Assembly: GCF_019511645.1 (NCBI RefSeq)
Contig: NZ_JAEUAX010000002.1
Location: 124,001 to 188,000 of the forward strand
Direction: 5' to 3'
DNA length: 64,000 nt
Source of the DNA: Microbacterium ureisolvens
GTDB taxonomy: Bacteria > Actinomycetota > Actinomycetes > Actinomycetales > Microbacteriaceae
Made by a program: the position numbers and the translations under genes. The notes beneath the pieces are model-generated. The model was given only the letters and a program-made list of their open reading frames with translations. It did not search any database and had not been told where the DNA came from. How positions within the stretch are numbered: position 1 is the stretch's first letter; every line of letters starts with the position of its first letter. Positions 43,039 through 52,642 of this stretch are shown one piece after another.

Positions 43039-45474
43039 ATGACCGACACCGACACCGCCACCTCCACCCATCCGGACTCGGTGGTGCACCTCGTTCCGCT
43101 GCTCGAGCGCCTCACGCTCGAGCAGAAGGCCGCTCTCGTGCAGGGCGCCGACTTCTGGACCACCGTTCCCCTGCCCGAGATCGGCCTGCGGGCGATGACC
43201 CTGTCGGATGGTCCGGCCGGCGTCCGCGGTCCCCGATGGGACGAGCGCGACCCATCCCTCAACCTGCCGTCGGGATCGGCCCTCGCCGCCTCGTGGGACG
43301 TCGACCTGGCCTACCGCTACGGGGCGGCCGCCGCATCCGAGGCCCGCCGCAAGGGTGTCGACGTCGTCCTCGGGCCGACGATCAACCTGCACCGGTCGCC
43401 GCTCGGCGGCCGGCACTTCGAGTGCTTCAGCGAGGACCCCGAGCTGAGCGCCGAGCTCGCCGCCGCGTACGTGCGGGGCCTGCAGGACAACGGCGTCGCC
43501 GCGACGCCCAAGCACTACGTCGCCAACGACTCCGAGACCGACCGGTTCACCGTCGATGTGCGTGTGGACGAGCGCGTGCTGCGCGAGCTGTACCTCGCCC
43601 CGTTCGAGCGCGCCGTCGAAGCCGGCGCCTGGGCCATCATGAGCGCCTACAACGCGGTCGACGGCGTGACCATGACCGAGAACGACCTGCTCGAGACGCC
43701 GCTCAACTCGGAGTGGGGATTCGACGGCGTCGTCATCAGCGACTGGACCGCCGTCCGCTCGCTCGGTTCCGTGCCCGCGGCGCAGGACCTCGCGATGCCC
43801 GGCCCCGCACCGGCATGGGCCGAACTCGTCGATGCGATCCGCGACGGGCGGGTCGCCGAGGCCGACCTCGACCGCAAGGTCCTGCGCCTGCTGCTCCTCG
43901 CCGAGCGGGTCGGGGCACTCGGCGACGCCACACCGCTCGAGCCCGCTCCGCTCGACGGCCCCGCGTTCGCGCGCGCCGCCGCCGTCGAAGGCACCGTGCT
44001 GCTGCGAAATGACGGGGTTCTGCCGCTGGATGCCGCGTCACTCGGCCGCGTCGCCGTCATCGGTCAGAACGCGCGCGAGGCGCGCACGCAGGGCGGTGGC
44101 AGCGCCACCGTGATCCCCGAGGCCGTGGTCTCGCCGCTCGACGCGATCCGCGCCGCCGTGCCGGGCGCCGACGTCCGCTTCTCGATCGGAGCCGTGGTGC
44201 AGGAGGGGGTCGCCGAGATCCCGCTCGCGCAGCTGACGAACCCCGCCACGGGCGAGGCGGGCGTGCGCGTCGCCTTCTTCGACTCCGACGGCACCGAGCT
44301 GTTCGCCGAGAACCGCCGCTCGACGGCCCTGGTGTGGTTCGGCGGGGATGCGCCCATCGCGGCGAGCGCCACGGTGGTGTTCGAGACCCTCTTCACTCCC
44401 TCCGAGACCGGCGAGATCGAGCTCGGCTTCGCCGGCGCCAACCCCGGCAAGCTGTACGTCGACGGCCGCCTGGTGCTCGACGACTCGCCCGTCATCGAGG
44501 GCGCCGACCTCGGCGCGGCCTTCCTCAACCCGCCCTCGGTCACGGCCACCGTCGCCGTCGAGGCCGGCCGCGAGACGGCGGTCCGCGTGGAGTTCACGCG
44601 CGAGCGCCACGGCGCGCTGTCGGGTGCGCTCAGCGCCACGCTCGGCATCGCCCCCGAGCGCACCGACCCCGATGAGCTCATCGCGCGCGCAGTGGCGGAG
44701 GCCGAGGCATCCGAGATCGCCGTCGTCGTGGTGGGCACGAACGCGAAGGTGGAGTCCGAGGGCTACGACCGCACCAGCCTCGACCTCCCGGGCCGCCAGG
44801 ACGATCTGGTGCGCGCGGTCGCGGCGACCGGCACCCCGACGATCGTCGTCGTCAACGCCGGCTCGCCGGTCGTGCTGCCGTGGGCGGGCGAAGTCGCCGC
44901 CGTCGTGCAGGGGTATTTCGGGGGTCAGGAGTTCGGGCACGCCGTCGCAGACGTCCTGACGGGTGCCGCGGAGCCCGGTGGGCGCCTCCCCACGACGTGG
45001 CCGGCCGCGCTGGCCGACGTGCCGGTGATCGAAGTCGTGCCCACGGGTGGGCGCCTCGAATACCGCGAAGGCCTGCACATCGGCTACCGGGCGTGGCTGA
45101 AGGCGGGCGCCGAGCCGGCGTTCCCGTTCGGCCACGGCCTCGGCTACACGACGTGGTCGTGGGGGGCGGCACGGCGCGCGGGCGACACAATCGAGGTCAC
45201 GCTCGCGAACACCGGCGACCGCGCCGGCAAGCAGGTCGTGCAGGTGTACGCAGAGCGCACGGCCTCGGGCGTGGAGCGCCCCGAGCGATGGCTCGTCGGG
45301 TTCGCCACCGTGCACGCCGCCGCCGGCGAGACGGTGACCGCGACCGTGCCCGTTCCGCAGCGTCGCCTCGCGCACTGGGCCGGCGAGTGGGTCGTCGAGC
45401 CCGGAGCGTTCACGCTCCGCGTCGGCGCCTCGGTGGCCGACCTGCCCCTGTCGATCGACTGGACCGTCGCGTGA
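43039..45474 (+). CDS. beta-glucosidase, GH3 with inserted PA14 domain
   Basis: An 811-residue GH3 enzyme: 'MTLSDGPAGVRGPRWDERDP' (~53-72), 'ATPKHYVANDSETDR', nucleophile Asp235 in 'GVVISDWTAV', alpha/beta sandwich with 'RVAVIGQNAREARTQGGGSA', a PA14-type insert at about 395-530 ('TVVFETLFTPSETGEIELGF', 'GKLYVDGRLVLDD'), and a C-terminal fibronectin-III-like domain ('GDRAGKQVVQVYAERTASG'). PA14 inserts shape the active site for short or branched glycosides. No signal peptide. It is first in the glycosidase part of the operon, and the next gene's GTG overlaps its stop. Confidence 0.9.
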   Translation: MTDTDTATSTHPDSVVHLVPLLERLTLEQKAALVQGADFWTTVPLPEIGLRAMTLSDGPAGVRGPRWDERDPSLNLPSGSALAASWDVDLAYRYGAAAASEARRKGVDVVLGPTINLHRSPLGGRHFECFSEDPELSAELAAAYVRGLQDNGVAATPKHYVANDSETDRFTVDVRVDERVLRELYLAPFERAVEAGAWAIMSAYNAVDGVTMTENDLLETPLNSEWGFDGVVISDWTAVRSLGSVPAAQDLAMPGPAPAWAELVDAIRDGRVAEADLDRKVLRLLLLAERVGALGDATPLEPAPLDGPAFARAAAVEGTVLLRNDGVLPLDAASLGRVAVIGQNAREARTQGGGSATVIPEAVVSPLDAIRAAVPGADVRFSIGAVVQEGVAEIPLAQLTNPATGEAGVRVAFFDSDGTELFAENRRSTALVWFGGDAPIAASATVVFETLFTPSETGEIELGFAGANPGKLYVDGRLVLDDSPVIEGADLGAAFLNPPSVTATVAVEAGRETAVRVEFTRERHGALSGALSATLGIAPERTDPDELIARAVAEAEASEIAVVVVGTNAKVESEGYDRTSLDLPGRQDDLVRAVAATGTPTIVVVNAGSPVVLPWAGEVAAVVQGYFGGQEFGHAVADVLTGAAEPGGRLPTTWPAALADVPVIEVVPTGGRLEYREGLHIGYRAWLKAGAEPAFPFGHGLGYTTWSWGAARRAGDTIEVTLANTGDRAGKQVVQVYAERTASGVERPERWLVGFATVHAAAGETVTATVPVPQRRLAHWAGEWVVEPGAFTLRVGASVADLPLSIDWTVA

Positions 45475-46601
45475 AGCCGGTCGACGCCGCCCACCTGAAC
45501 GGGAGCGCCGACCCACGCCTCGACGACGTCGTCGCGCGCCTCGACGGGCTGCTCGCCGCCGATCCCGACCTGTCGTTCCAGGTCGCCGCGTTCCACGACG
45601 GGCGCCCCGTGCTCGATGCGTGGGGCGGACCGCACCTGGCAGAGGACTCGGTCATCGTCCCGTACTCGGTGACGAAGAACACGATCGGCCTCGCCGTCGG
45701 CCTGCTCGTCGAGCGGGGCGAGCTCGACCTCGACGAGCGTGTCGCGGCCTACTGGCCCGAGTTCGCCGCCAAGGGCAAACAGCACGTGACGGTGCGTCAG
45801 CTGCTCTCCCACCAGGCGGGTCTGCCGCAGGCTGCGCCCGCGCTCACGTGGGACGAGCTGCTCGACCACCACGCGGCGGCCGGTCGGCTCGCCGCGAGCC
45901 GCCCGTTCTGGCACCCGGGGGGCGCGTTCGGCTACCACGCGATCACGATCGGCAACCTCGGCGACGAGCTCGTCTTCCGGGTGACCGGCCGAACGCTCCA
46001 CGAGTTCTACGAGCAGGAGATCCGCGCGCCCCACGGCGTCGACTTCTTCCTCGGCCTGCCCACCGAACAGGAGCATCGCCGCGTCGACGTGCTGCCGATG
46101 ATCAGGCCGGTGTCCGACACCACCACGGCGACCTTCTCGGCGCTGGGCCCGGTCGTCTTCGGCTCGATGGGCGGCGAGGTCGACCTCGCCAACTCCCGGC
46201 GCAGCTGGGAGTACGGCCATCCGGCCGGTTCGGGCACCGGGACCGCCCGCGGCCTCGCACGCCTGTTCGCCGCGGCGGTGACGGGCGTCGACGGCGCCGA
46301 GCCGTTCCTCGGCGCCGACGCGGTGGCTGAGATCGGCCAGCAGCAGATCCGGGGCTACGACGAGGTGCTCCACCAGCATGACCGTGCGCACGCGATCGTG
46401 TTCCAGAAGCCGTCGCAGCAGCTGGCGTTCGGCGGTCCGCGTTCGTTCGGCCATGACGGCGCGGCCGGAGCGCTCGCCTGCGTCGACCCCGACACCGGTC
46501 TGGCGTTCGCGTGGACGATCGCGCGCGGCCCGTGGCCAGGCGGCGCCGACCCCCGTGCCGTGGCGCTCGCCCGGGAACTCGGCATCCGGCTGTCCTCCTG
46601 A
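45471..46601 (+). CDS. serine hydrolase of the beta-lactamase/family VIII esterase type
   Basis: A 376-residue protein: 'VIVPYSVTKNTIGL' contains the S-x-x-K pair Ser66-Lys69, 'VTVRQLLSHQAGLPQ' is the typical esterase block, 'FGYHAITIGNLGDEL' takes the place of the YxN motif, and 'SFGHDGAAGALACVDP' is the final HxG-like block. Family VIII esterases and related peptidases share this fold. GTG 45471 overlaps the GH3 stop. Its place among glycosidases suggests removal of acyl groups from imported glycosides; this is inference. Confidence 0.87.
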   Translation: MKPVDAAHLNGSADPRLDDVVARLDGLLAADPDLSFQVAAFHDGRPVLDAWGGPHLAEDSVIVPYSVTKNTIGLAVGLLVERGELDLDERVAAYWPEFAAKGKQHVTVRQLLSHQAGLPQAAPALTWDELLDHHAAAGRLAASRPFWHPGGAFGYHAITIGNLGDELVFRVTGRTLHEFYEQEIRAPHGVDFFLGLPTEQEHRRVDVLPMIRPVSDTTTATFSALGPVVFGSMGGEVDLANSRRSWEYGHPAGSGTGTARGLARLFAAAVTGVDGAEPFLGADAVAEIGQQQIRGYDEVLHQHDRAHAIVFQKPSQQLAFGGPRSFGHDGAAGALACVDPDTGLAFAWTIARGPWPGGADPRAVALARELGIRLSS

Positions 46602-46623
46602 AACTCACCTCCGAAGGAACCTC

Positions 46624-49449
46624 GTGACCACGCTCCACACCCCGCTCGTCAGCGTCGCCACGCTGCGCGCGGAGCTCCGGGACGACACCGCGTTCGTCGC
46701 GACGTCTGCGCCCCGACTGACCTGGACCGTCTCTGCCACGGCGGGCTGGATCCAGGCCCGCGCCGAGATCACCGACGGCATCGAGACCGTCTCGCACGAC
46801 AGCGGCGACTCGGTGCTCGTCGCGTGGCCGTTCGCGCCGCTCGCCGCCGGTGAGACGCGCGAGGTCCGGGTCCGGGTGCACGCCACCGACGGTCGCTCGA
46901 CGCCGTGGAGTGCGCCGCGCGAGGTCTCGGCGGGATTCCTCGCCGACGGCGAATGGGCGGCTCAGCCCATCGGCCTGGCCGCACCCGAGCGCGACGCGCA
47001 GCCCGCGCTGGTGCGAACGGGCTTCACCGTCGACCGTCCCGTCGAGCGCGCCGTGCTCTTCTGGACCGCACTCGGCGTCGCCGAGCCGGAGCTGAACGGC
47101 ACGCCCGTCTCGGACGACGTGCTCTCCCCCGGGTGGACCGCGTACCGCGACCGTCTGGTGCACGAGACCGTCGACGTGACCGCCCTCGTCCGTGAGGGCG
47201 AGAACGTGCTGGGCGCGTCGATCGCGGGCGCCTGGTACACCGAGAAGTACGGCTTCTTCACCTTCACGAACCGCCTCTACGGAACGCACCCGTCGTTCCT
47301 CGCGCAGCTGCGCGTCACGTATACCGACGGCTCGTCCGAGACTCTGGCGGCGACCGGCGAAGGGTGGAGCGCGACCGGCGACGGCCCCGTCGTCGACAGC
47401 GGCATCTACGCCGGCGAGCATCAGGACCTGCGGCGGCAGATCACGGGATGGTCCGCCCCTGCGATGTCGCATGCCGGCTGGAGCCCCGCCCGCGTGGGGG
47501 CCGCAGCCCTTCCCGGGTACGAGAACGTGCCCGTGCCCGAAGCCCGCGTCGCTCCGCCCGTGCGCCGCACCGAGACGCTGCCGGTCGTCGACGTCATCGA
47601 GACGCCCTCCGGCGGGCGGATCCTCGACTTCGGCCAGAACCTCGTCGGCCGGGTGCGGCTGCGCGTGAAGGGGGCCGCCGGCGCGCGCGTGGTGGTGCGT
47701 CACGCCGAGGTCCTCGAAGACGGCGAGCTCGGCATCCGTCCCCTCCGCAACGCGCGCGCGACCGCGACGTTCGACCTCTCGGGCGCCCACGATGTGCTCG
47801 AGTCGCGGTTCTCGTTCTACGGCTTCCGCTATGCCGAGGTGACCGGCCACGACGTCGATCCGTCCGAGGTCGAGGCGGTCGTGCTGCACACCGATCTGGT
47901 CCGCACCGGCTGGTTCGCCTCGTCACACGCCCAGCTGGACCGGCTGCACGAGAACGTCGTGTGGGGCATGCGCGGCAACTTCCTGTCGATTCCGACGGAC
48001 TGCCCGCAGCGTGACGAGCGGCTGGGCTGGACCGGCGACATCCAGGTGTTCTCGCCCACGGCGAGCTTCCTCTACGACGTCGACGGCTTCCTGACGTCGT
48101 GGCTGCGCGATCTCTCGCTCGAGCAGGCCCGCAACGACGGAACGGTGCCCGTCGTCGTCCCCGCCGCGCTTCCCTCGTTCGGCGGGCTCGGGCCCACCGC
48201 GGCATGGGGCGACGCGGCGACCGTCGTGCCGACGGTGCTGCACGAGCGCTTCGGCGACACCGGTGTTCTGGCCGCGCAGTACCCGAGCATGAAGGCGTGG
48301 GTCGACGCCGTGCTCCGCGACGCGGGCGACAGCGGCCTGTGGGCCGGCCGCATGCAGCTCGGTGACTGGCTCGACCCATCGGCCCCGCCCGACAAGCCCG
48401 GTCAGGCGAAGGTCGACGGCGACATCGTCGCGACGGCGTACCTCGCCCGGTCGCTGCGCCACGTCAGCGACGCCGCGTCCCTTCTGGGAGAGGACACGGA
48501 TGCTGCGGCCTACGCGGCACTCGCGGAGCGCAGTCGCGCCGCCTTCGTCGCCGAGTACGTCACCCCCGCCGGTCGCATGATGAGCGACGCCCCGACCGCC
48601 TACGCCCTGGCACTGGAGTTCGGCCTCGTCACCGACCCGGGCGTGCGCGACGCCCTCGCCGAGCGTCTCGCCGCACTCGTGCGCGAGGGCGGCTACCGGA
48701 TCGGCACCGGCTTCGTCGGGACCCCGCTGGTCGCCGACGCCCTCACACGCGCCGGCAGGCTCGCCGCGGCGGAGCGCCTGCTCCTGCAGACCGAGTGCCC
48801 GTCGTGGCTCTACCCGGTCACGATGGGCGCGACCACGGTGTGGGAGCGGTGGGACAGCCTCCTGCCCGACGGCTCGGTGAACCCCGGCGAGATGACGTCG
48901 TTCAATCACTACGCCCTCGGCGCGGTCGCCGACTGGCTGCACCGCTCGGTAGCCGGGCTCGCGCCCGCCGAGCCGGGCTACCGCCGGCTGCGGATCGCGC
49001 CGCGGCCGCTCGCGGCACTCGAGCACGCGTCGGCCCGGCATGTGACGCCGTACGGCGAGGCATCCGTGTCGTGGCGTCGTCAGGGCGACGAGGTCGTCGT
49101 GACCGCCGAGGTTCCGCCGAACACCACGGCCGAGGTGGACCTCCCCGGAGGGCCGCTTCTCGCCGAGGTGGGCTCGGGGCGGCATGAATGGCGGGTCCCG
49201 GCGGAGCAGGCACCCGCCTTGCGACCCCTGCCGGGTCTCACCGCCTCCCTCGCCGACGTGATCGACGACCCGCGCGCCTATCAGGCGCTGCTGGACACGC
49301 TCGGCGAGGCAGACGAGGATCGGGCGCGGACCGTGCGCACCGAGACCCGCTGGGCCGCAGGACGCCCGGTCGCGACCGCCCTCATGTTCACGCCGCCGGC
49401 TCTGCGGGACGCCGTGGACACCGCGATCCGCTCCGCCACGGCGCACTGA
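46624..49449 (+). CDS. alpha-L-rhamnosidase, glycoside hydrolase family 78
   Basis: A 941-residue GH78 enzyme. N-terminal beta domains include 'LNGTPVSDDVLSPGWTAY' and 'YTEKYGFFTFTNRLYGTH' (sugar-binding, Bac_rhamnosid_N-like); the catalytic (alpha/alpha)6 barrel has 'SIPTDCPQRDERLGWTGDI', the block with the general acid Glu, then 'MQLGDWLDPSAP' and 'GATTVWERWDSLLPDGS'; a C-terminal beta domain follows ('PYGEASVSWRRQGDEV'). It removes terminal alpha-L-rhamnose from flavonoid or steroid glycosides or pectin fragments. No signal peptide. GTG 46624 has GAAGGAA 4 bases upstream. The ~50 extra C-terminal residues are unusual for the family. Confidence 0.92.
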   Translation: MTTLHTPLVSVATLRAELRDDTAFVATSAPRLTWTVSATAGWIQARAEITDGIETVSHDSGDSVLVAWPFAPLAAGETREVRVRVHATDGRSTPWSAPREVSAGFLADGEWAAQPIGLAAPERDAQPALVRTGFTVDRPVERAVLFWTALGVAEPELNGTPVSDDVLSPGWTAYRDRLVHETVDVTALVREGENVLGASIAGAWYTEKYGFFTFTNRLYGTHPSFLAQLRVTYTDGSSETLAATGEGWSATGDGPVVDSGIYAGEHQDLRRQITGWSAPAMSHAGWSPARVGAAALPGYENVPVPEARVAPPVRRTETLPVVDVIETPSGGRILDFGQNLVGRVRLRVKGAAGARVVVRHAEVLEDGELGIRPLRNARATATFDLSGAHDVLESRFSFYGFRYAEVTGHDVDPSEVEAVVLHTDLVRTGWFASSHAQLDRLHENVVWGMRGNFLSIPTDCPQRDERLGWTGDIQVFSPTASFLYDVDGFLTSWLRDLSLEQARNDGTVPVVVPAALPSFGGLGPTAAWGDAATVVPTVLHERFGDTGVLAAQYPSMKAWVDAVLRDAGDSGLWAGRMQLGDWLDPSAPPDKPGQAKVDGDIVATAYLARSLRHVSDAASLLGEDTDAAAYAALAERSRAAFVAEYVTPAGRMMSDAPTAYALALEFGLVTDPGVRDALAERLAALVREGGYRIGTGFVGTPLVADALTRAGRLAAAERLLLQTECPSWLYPVTMGATTVWERWDSLLPDGSVNPGEMTSFNHYALGAVADWLHRSVAGLAPAEPGYRRLRIAPRPLAALEHASARHVTPYGEASVSWRRQGDEVVVTAEVPPNTTAEVDLPGGPLLAEVGSGRHEWRVPAEQAPALRPLPGLTASLADVIDDPRAYQALLDTLGEADEDRARTVRTETRWAAGRPVATALMFTPPALRDAVDTAIRSATAH

Positions 49450-49488
49450 CGCCCCGACCCGCCCGCGAGACAGAAGGAACGACCCACG

Positions 49489-51249
49489 ATGTTCGACCGC
49501 GCCTCCACGTTCGGAGACACCCTCGACAGTCCCGCCGGCCGCGCCGTGCTCGAGACCCACCTCCCCGGCATCGCCGCGTCGCCGATGGCGGCGCAGTTCC
49601 GCGGCGCGCGACTCGGCCAGCTCGTGGCCCTCGTGCCCGCGCTGGAGGACCCCGATGCGCAGGCGCGTCTGTGGGACGCCCTCGCCGCCTTGGATGACGG
49701 CGACGACGCGCGTGCCCCGTACGCCCCGGCGATCGGACCCGATCCCGCCTACGAGGGCGGGAAGGTCGCTCGGGGCTCAGCATCCGTCGTCCTTCCCTCC
49801 CCGACGGCGAAGTGGGGCGTGCTCGAGGTGCGCCTCGACGGGCCGAGCCACGGCAACCCGTTCGTCGATGTCGAACTCGACGCCGTGCTCACACGGCCCG
49901 ACGGCTCGACCGTGCGGGTCGGCGGCTTCTACGACGGAGACGGGCGGTACCTCGTGCGCGCGCTCGCCGACGCCGAGGGCGACTGGACCTTCGTCACGCG
50001 CTCGACGGCGCGGTCGCTGGACGGTCTCCGCGGAACGCTCACCGTGACCGGAGCGCGCGACGGCGCACATGGGCCGGTGCGGGTCGACGGATTCCACTTC
50101 CGGCACGCCGATGGCACGCGCCATCGTCCGCTGGGCACCACGGCGTACGCGTGGACGCATCAGAGCGACGAGCTGCAGGAGCAGACTCTGCGCACGCTCG
50201 CGGCGGCGCCGTTCACGAAGATCCGGATGTGCCTGTTCCCCAAGTCGTACCTCTTCAACGCGAACGAGCCCGCGGACTTCGTGTTCCCCGGCTCGCTCGA
50301 CGCCGGCTTCGACCTCGAGCGGTTCGATCCGGCGCACTTCCGCCGGCTCGAGCAGCGCATCGCGCAGCTCGGCGAGCTGGGGATCGAGGCCGACCTCATC
50401 CTGTTCCATGCGTACGACCGGTGGGGCTTCGCCGACCTCGGTCCCGCCGTCGACGAGCGCTACCTGCGCTACGCCGTGCGGCGCCTCGCCGCATTCTCGA
50501 ACGTGTGGTGGTCGATGGCCAACGAGTACGACCTGCTGTGGTCGAAGACCGGCGCCGACTGGGAGCGCCTGGCAGCCGTCGTCGGTGAGGAGGACCCGTT
50601 CGGGCATCTCAACTCGATCCACAACTGCCGCCCGCTCTACGACTACGCGAAGCCCTGGATCACGCACGTCAGCATCCAGCGCGTCGACGTCTACCGCACC
50701 GCCGAGAACACCGACCAGTGGCGCGAGAACTGGGGCAAGCCCGTCGTGATCGACGAGTGCGCCTACGAAGGCGACATCGACCAGGGCTGGGGCAACATCA
50801 CAGGCGAGGAGATGGTCCGCCGGTTCTGGGAGGGTGCGGTGCGCGGCGGCTACGTCGGCCACGGCGAGACGTACCTCCCTTCGGCGCTGGGGCTTGCCGA
50901 CGACGTGCTGTGGTGGTCGAAGGGCGGGGTGCTGCACGGCACGTCGCCGGAGCGCATCGGGTTCCTCGAGGGATTGCTCGCCGAGGCGCCCGACGGCGTC
51001 TGGGACCCGCTCCCCTCCGACTGGGACGTCCCGTGGGGCGGCACCGACACCCACCGGGTCGGCTACTTCGGCTTCAACCGTCCCCGCTTCCGCAACGTCG
51101 TGCTCGGCGACGGCGAATGGACGATCGACGTCATCGACACCTGGAACATGACGGTGGAGCGCCTCGAAGGCACCCACCGCTCCAGCGTGCGCGTGCCGCT
51201 GCCGGGTCGCCAGTTCATGGCCGTCCGCGCGATCCGCGTCGCCGACTGA
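49489..51249 (+). CDS. DUF5060/DUF5605 glycosidase, GH140/apiosidase-like barrel
   Basis: A 586-residue protein. Residues ~85-195 form an N-terminal Ig-like DUF5060 domain ('KWGVLEVRLDGPSHGNPFVD', 'EGDWTFVTRS'). A DUF4038-type TIM barrel follows ('LGTTAYAWTHQSDELQEQTL', 'KIRMCLFPKSYLFN', 'NVWWSMANEYDLLWSK' with a likely acid/base Glu, 'KPVVIDECAYEGDI' with a likely nucleophile Glu). The last ~90 residues match the DUF5605 beta domain. The barrel family includes GH140 apiosidases, but DUF5605 members are mostly uncharacterised. No signal peptide. ATG 49489 has AGAAGGAA upstream. It is the last gene of the glycosidase operon. Confidence 0.78.
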   Translation: MFDRASTFGDTLDSPAGRAVLETHLPGIAASPMAAQFRGARLGQLVALVPALEDPDAQARLWDALAALDDGDDARAPYAPAIGPDPAYEGGKVARGSASVVLPSPTAKWGVLEVRLDGPSHGNPFVDVELDAVLTRPDGSTVRVGGFYDGDGRYLVRALADAEGDWTFVTRSTARSLDGLRGTLTVTGARDGAHGPVRVDGFHFRHADGTRHRPLGTTAYAWTHQSDELQEQTLRTLAAAPFTKIRMCLFPKSYLFNANEPADFVFPGSLDAGFDLERFDPAHFRRLEQRIAQLGELGIEADLILFHAYDRWGFADLGPAVDERYLRYAVRRLAAFSNVWWSMANEYDLLWSKTGADWERLAAVVGEEDPFGHLNSIHNCRPLYDYAKPWITHVSIQRVDVYRTAENTDQWRENWGKPVVIDECAYEGDIDQGWGNITGEEMVRRFWEGAVRGGYVGHGETYLPSALGLADDVLWWSKGGVLHGTSPERIGFLEGLLAEAPDGVWDPLPSDWDVPWGGTDTHRVGYFGFNRPRFRNVVLGDGEWTIDVIDTWNMTVERLEGTHRSSVRVPLPGRQFMAVRAIRVAD

Positions 51250-51370
51250 CCGCGCGGATCGGCGACCGCGCCGGGACGCAGCATCCGTCGCGGCGCAAGC
51301 CCGCCCGTTCAACCGACAATTCGATGTGGGCTCGCGCGCGGCGTATGGGTTCGGGCGGACAGCGCCCGGG
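51250..51370. other. convergent intergenic region with weak inverted repeats
   Basis: The 121 bases between two convergent genes hold one GCATCCGTC word (about 51281), a 6-bp inverted repeat GCGCCG/CGGCGC (51268-51296) and a 7-bp one CCGCCCG/CGGGCGG (51301-51307 / 51352-51358). Either could help terminate transcription. No gene is visible. Confidence 0.35.
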
Positions 51371-52618
51371 TCAGCGAGGCTCGCGCACTCCCAGGCGCTC
51401 GAGATGGGCGTTCGAGAAACGCCCATCGGGATCGAGGCGCTCGAATACGGCCCGGGCATCGGCGAGTCGCGGATGCACCCGCTCGATCCCGGCCCGGTCG
51501 AAGCCGTGCAGCTTGCCCCAGTGCGGGCGAGCCCCGAACGGCTCGAGCGCGGCCTCGACACGGGCGACCGCGGCGGCGACGTCGTCGGGATGGTTGTGCC
51601 ACGTGAAGTGGATGATCACGACGTCGCGCCGGTAAGCCGGACTCAGCCACAGCTCGTCGGCGGCCGCCGTGCGCAGCTCCGTCCAGATGAGATGCGGACG
51701 GATGCTGTCTCCCAGCGCGCGCACCGCGTTCAGGGCTGCGGGCGCGTCGGCGCGGGCGACGAAGTACTCGCTCTGGATCTCGTCGCCGAATGACGGCTCG
51801 GCGTCCAGGCGGAAGTGCGGGAGCCGCAGCATCCACGGTCCTGGCACGGCCAGTTCCGTGACGTTGTCCTCCACGCCCAGCGGAGAGTCCTCCACCTGGG
51901 CGCGCGCCCCATCGAGGATCGTGTCGGGCACGGCGTCGTCATCGGCGTCCAGCCGCGACTTCACCCACACGAATCCCAGCGACGGCTCCTCCCAGCGCGA
52001 GAACACCGACACGCTGTACCCGACGGAGGTGAGCGCGTCCCAGTCGGCGAGCGCGGCCTCCCACGACACCCCCGAGTAGATGTCCTGCCGGGCACGGAAC
52101 GCGGGCACGACATCGAGCGTCAGCGAGACGACGATGCCGTAGGCGCCGAGGCCCACCACGAGCGCGTCGAAGTCGGGGTCGCCACGGCGCACCTCGTGCA
52201 GCTCGGCGTCGGCCCCGACGTAGCGCAGCGCGCGGACGGACGCCGAAAGCACCGGATTCGCGTCGCCCGAGCCGTGGGTTCCGGTGGCCGTCGCGCCGCC
52301 GACGTTGATGTGCGGAAGGGACCCCATGTTGCGCAGGGCCCATCCGCGGTCGTCGAGCCACACCGCGAGCACGCCGTAACGGATGCCGGCGGGCACGATG
52401 ACCGTCTGCGCGGCCTCGTCGAGCTCGAACTCGGCCGCGAACCCCGTCACGTCGACGAGCGTGCCGGTCGTGTCGGGCAGGTCGGTGAACGAGTGCCGCG
52501 TGCCGAGGGCGCGCATGCGTCCGGGTTCGCGCAGCACTCGCACGACGTCGTCGACCGAGGTCGCCTCGACGATGCGGGGCGCTGTGTACTCGTAGGTTCC
52601 AGCCCAGTTGCGCGGCAT
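51371..52618 (-). CDS. FAD-linked oxidase, alditol/xylitol-oxidase-like
   Basis: A 415-residue VAO-type flavoprotein. 'VRVLREPGRMRALGTRHSFT' and 'RNMGSLPHINVGGATATGTH' form the FAD-binding domain, the latter resembling the region of Streptomyces alditol oxidase that holds the FAD-linking His; 'TELRTAAADELWLSPAYRRD' and 'PHWGKLHGF' are the D-arabinono-lactone-oxidase (ALO) type C-terminal motifs. Alditol oxidases convert xylitol, sorbitol or glycerol to the aldose with H2O2 release. No signal peptide. AAGGAGG precedes ATG 52618. It follows a FadR-type regulator by 24 bases on the same strand and is probably in its operon. Confidence 0.84.
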   Translation of the reverse strand: MPRNWAGTYEYTAPRIVEATSVDDVVRVLREPGRMRALGTRHSFTDLPDTTGTLVDVTGFAAEFELDEAAQTVIVPAGIRYGVLAVWLDDRGWALRNMGSLPHINVGGATATGTHGSGDANPVLSASVRALRYVGADAELHEVRRGDPDFDALVVGLGAYGIVVSLTLDVVPAFRARQDIYSGVSWEAALADWDALTSVGYSVSVFSRWEEPSLGFVWVKSRLDADDDAVPDTILDGARAQVEDSPLGVEDNVTELAVPGPWMLRLPHFRLDAEPSFGDEIQSEYFVARADAPAALNAVRALGDSIRPHLIWTELRTAAADELWLSPAYRRDVVIIHFTWHNHPDDVAAAVARVEAALEPFGARPHWGKLHGFDRAGIERVHPRLADARAVFERLDPDGRFSNAHLERLGVREPR

Positions 52619-52642
52619 CGCGCCTCCTTCTCCGGTAGGGGT

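Noticed and set aside
51296..51330. GTTCAACC-containing stretch considered as a tRNA T-arm
   Set aside because: No acceptor or anticodon stems can be built around it; no tRNA gene was found in the window.
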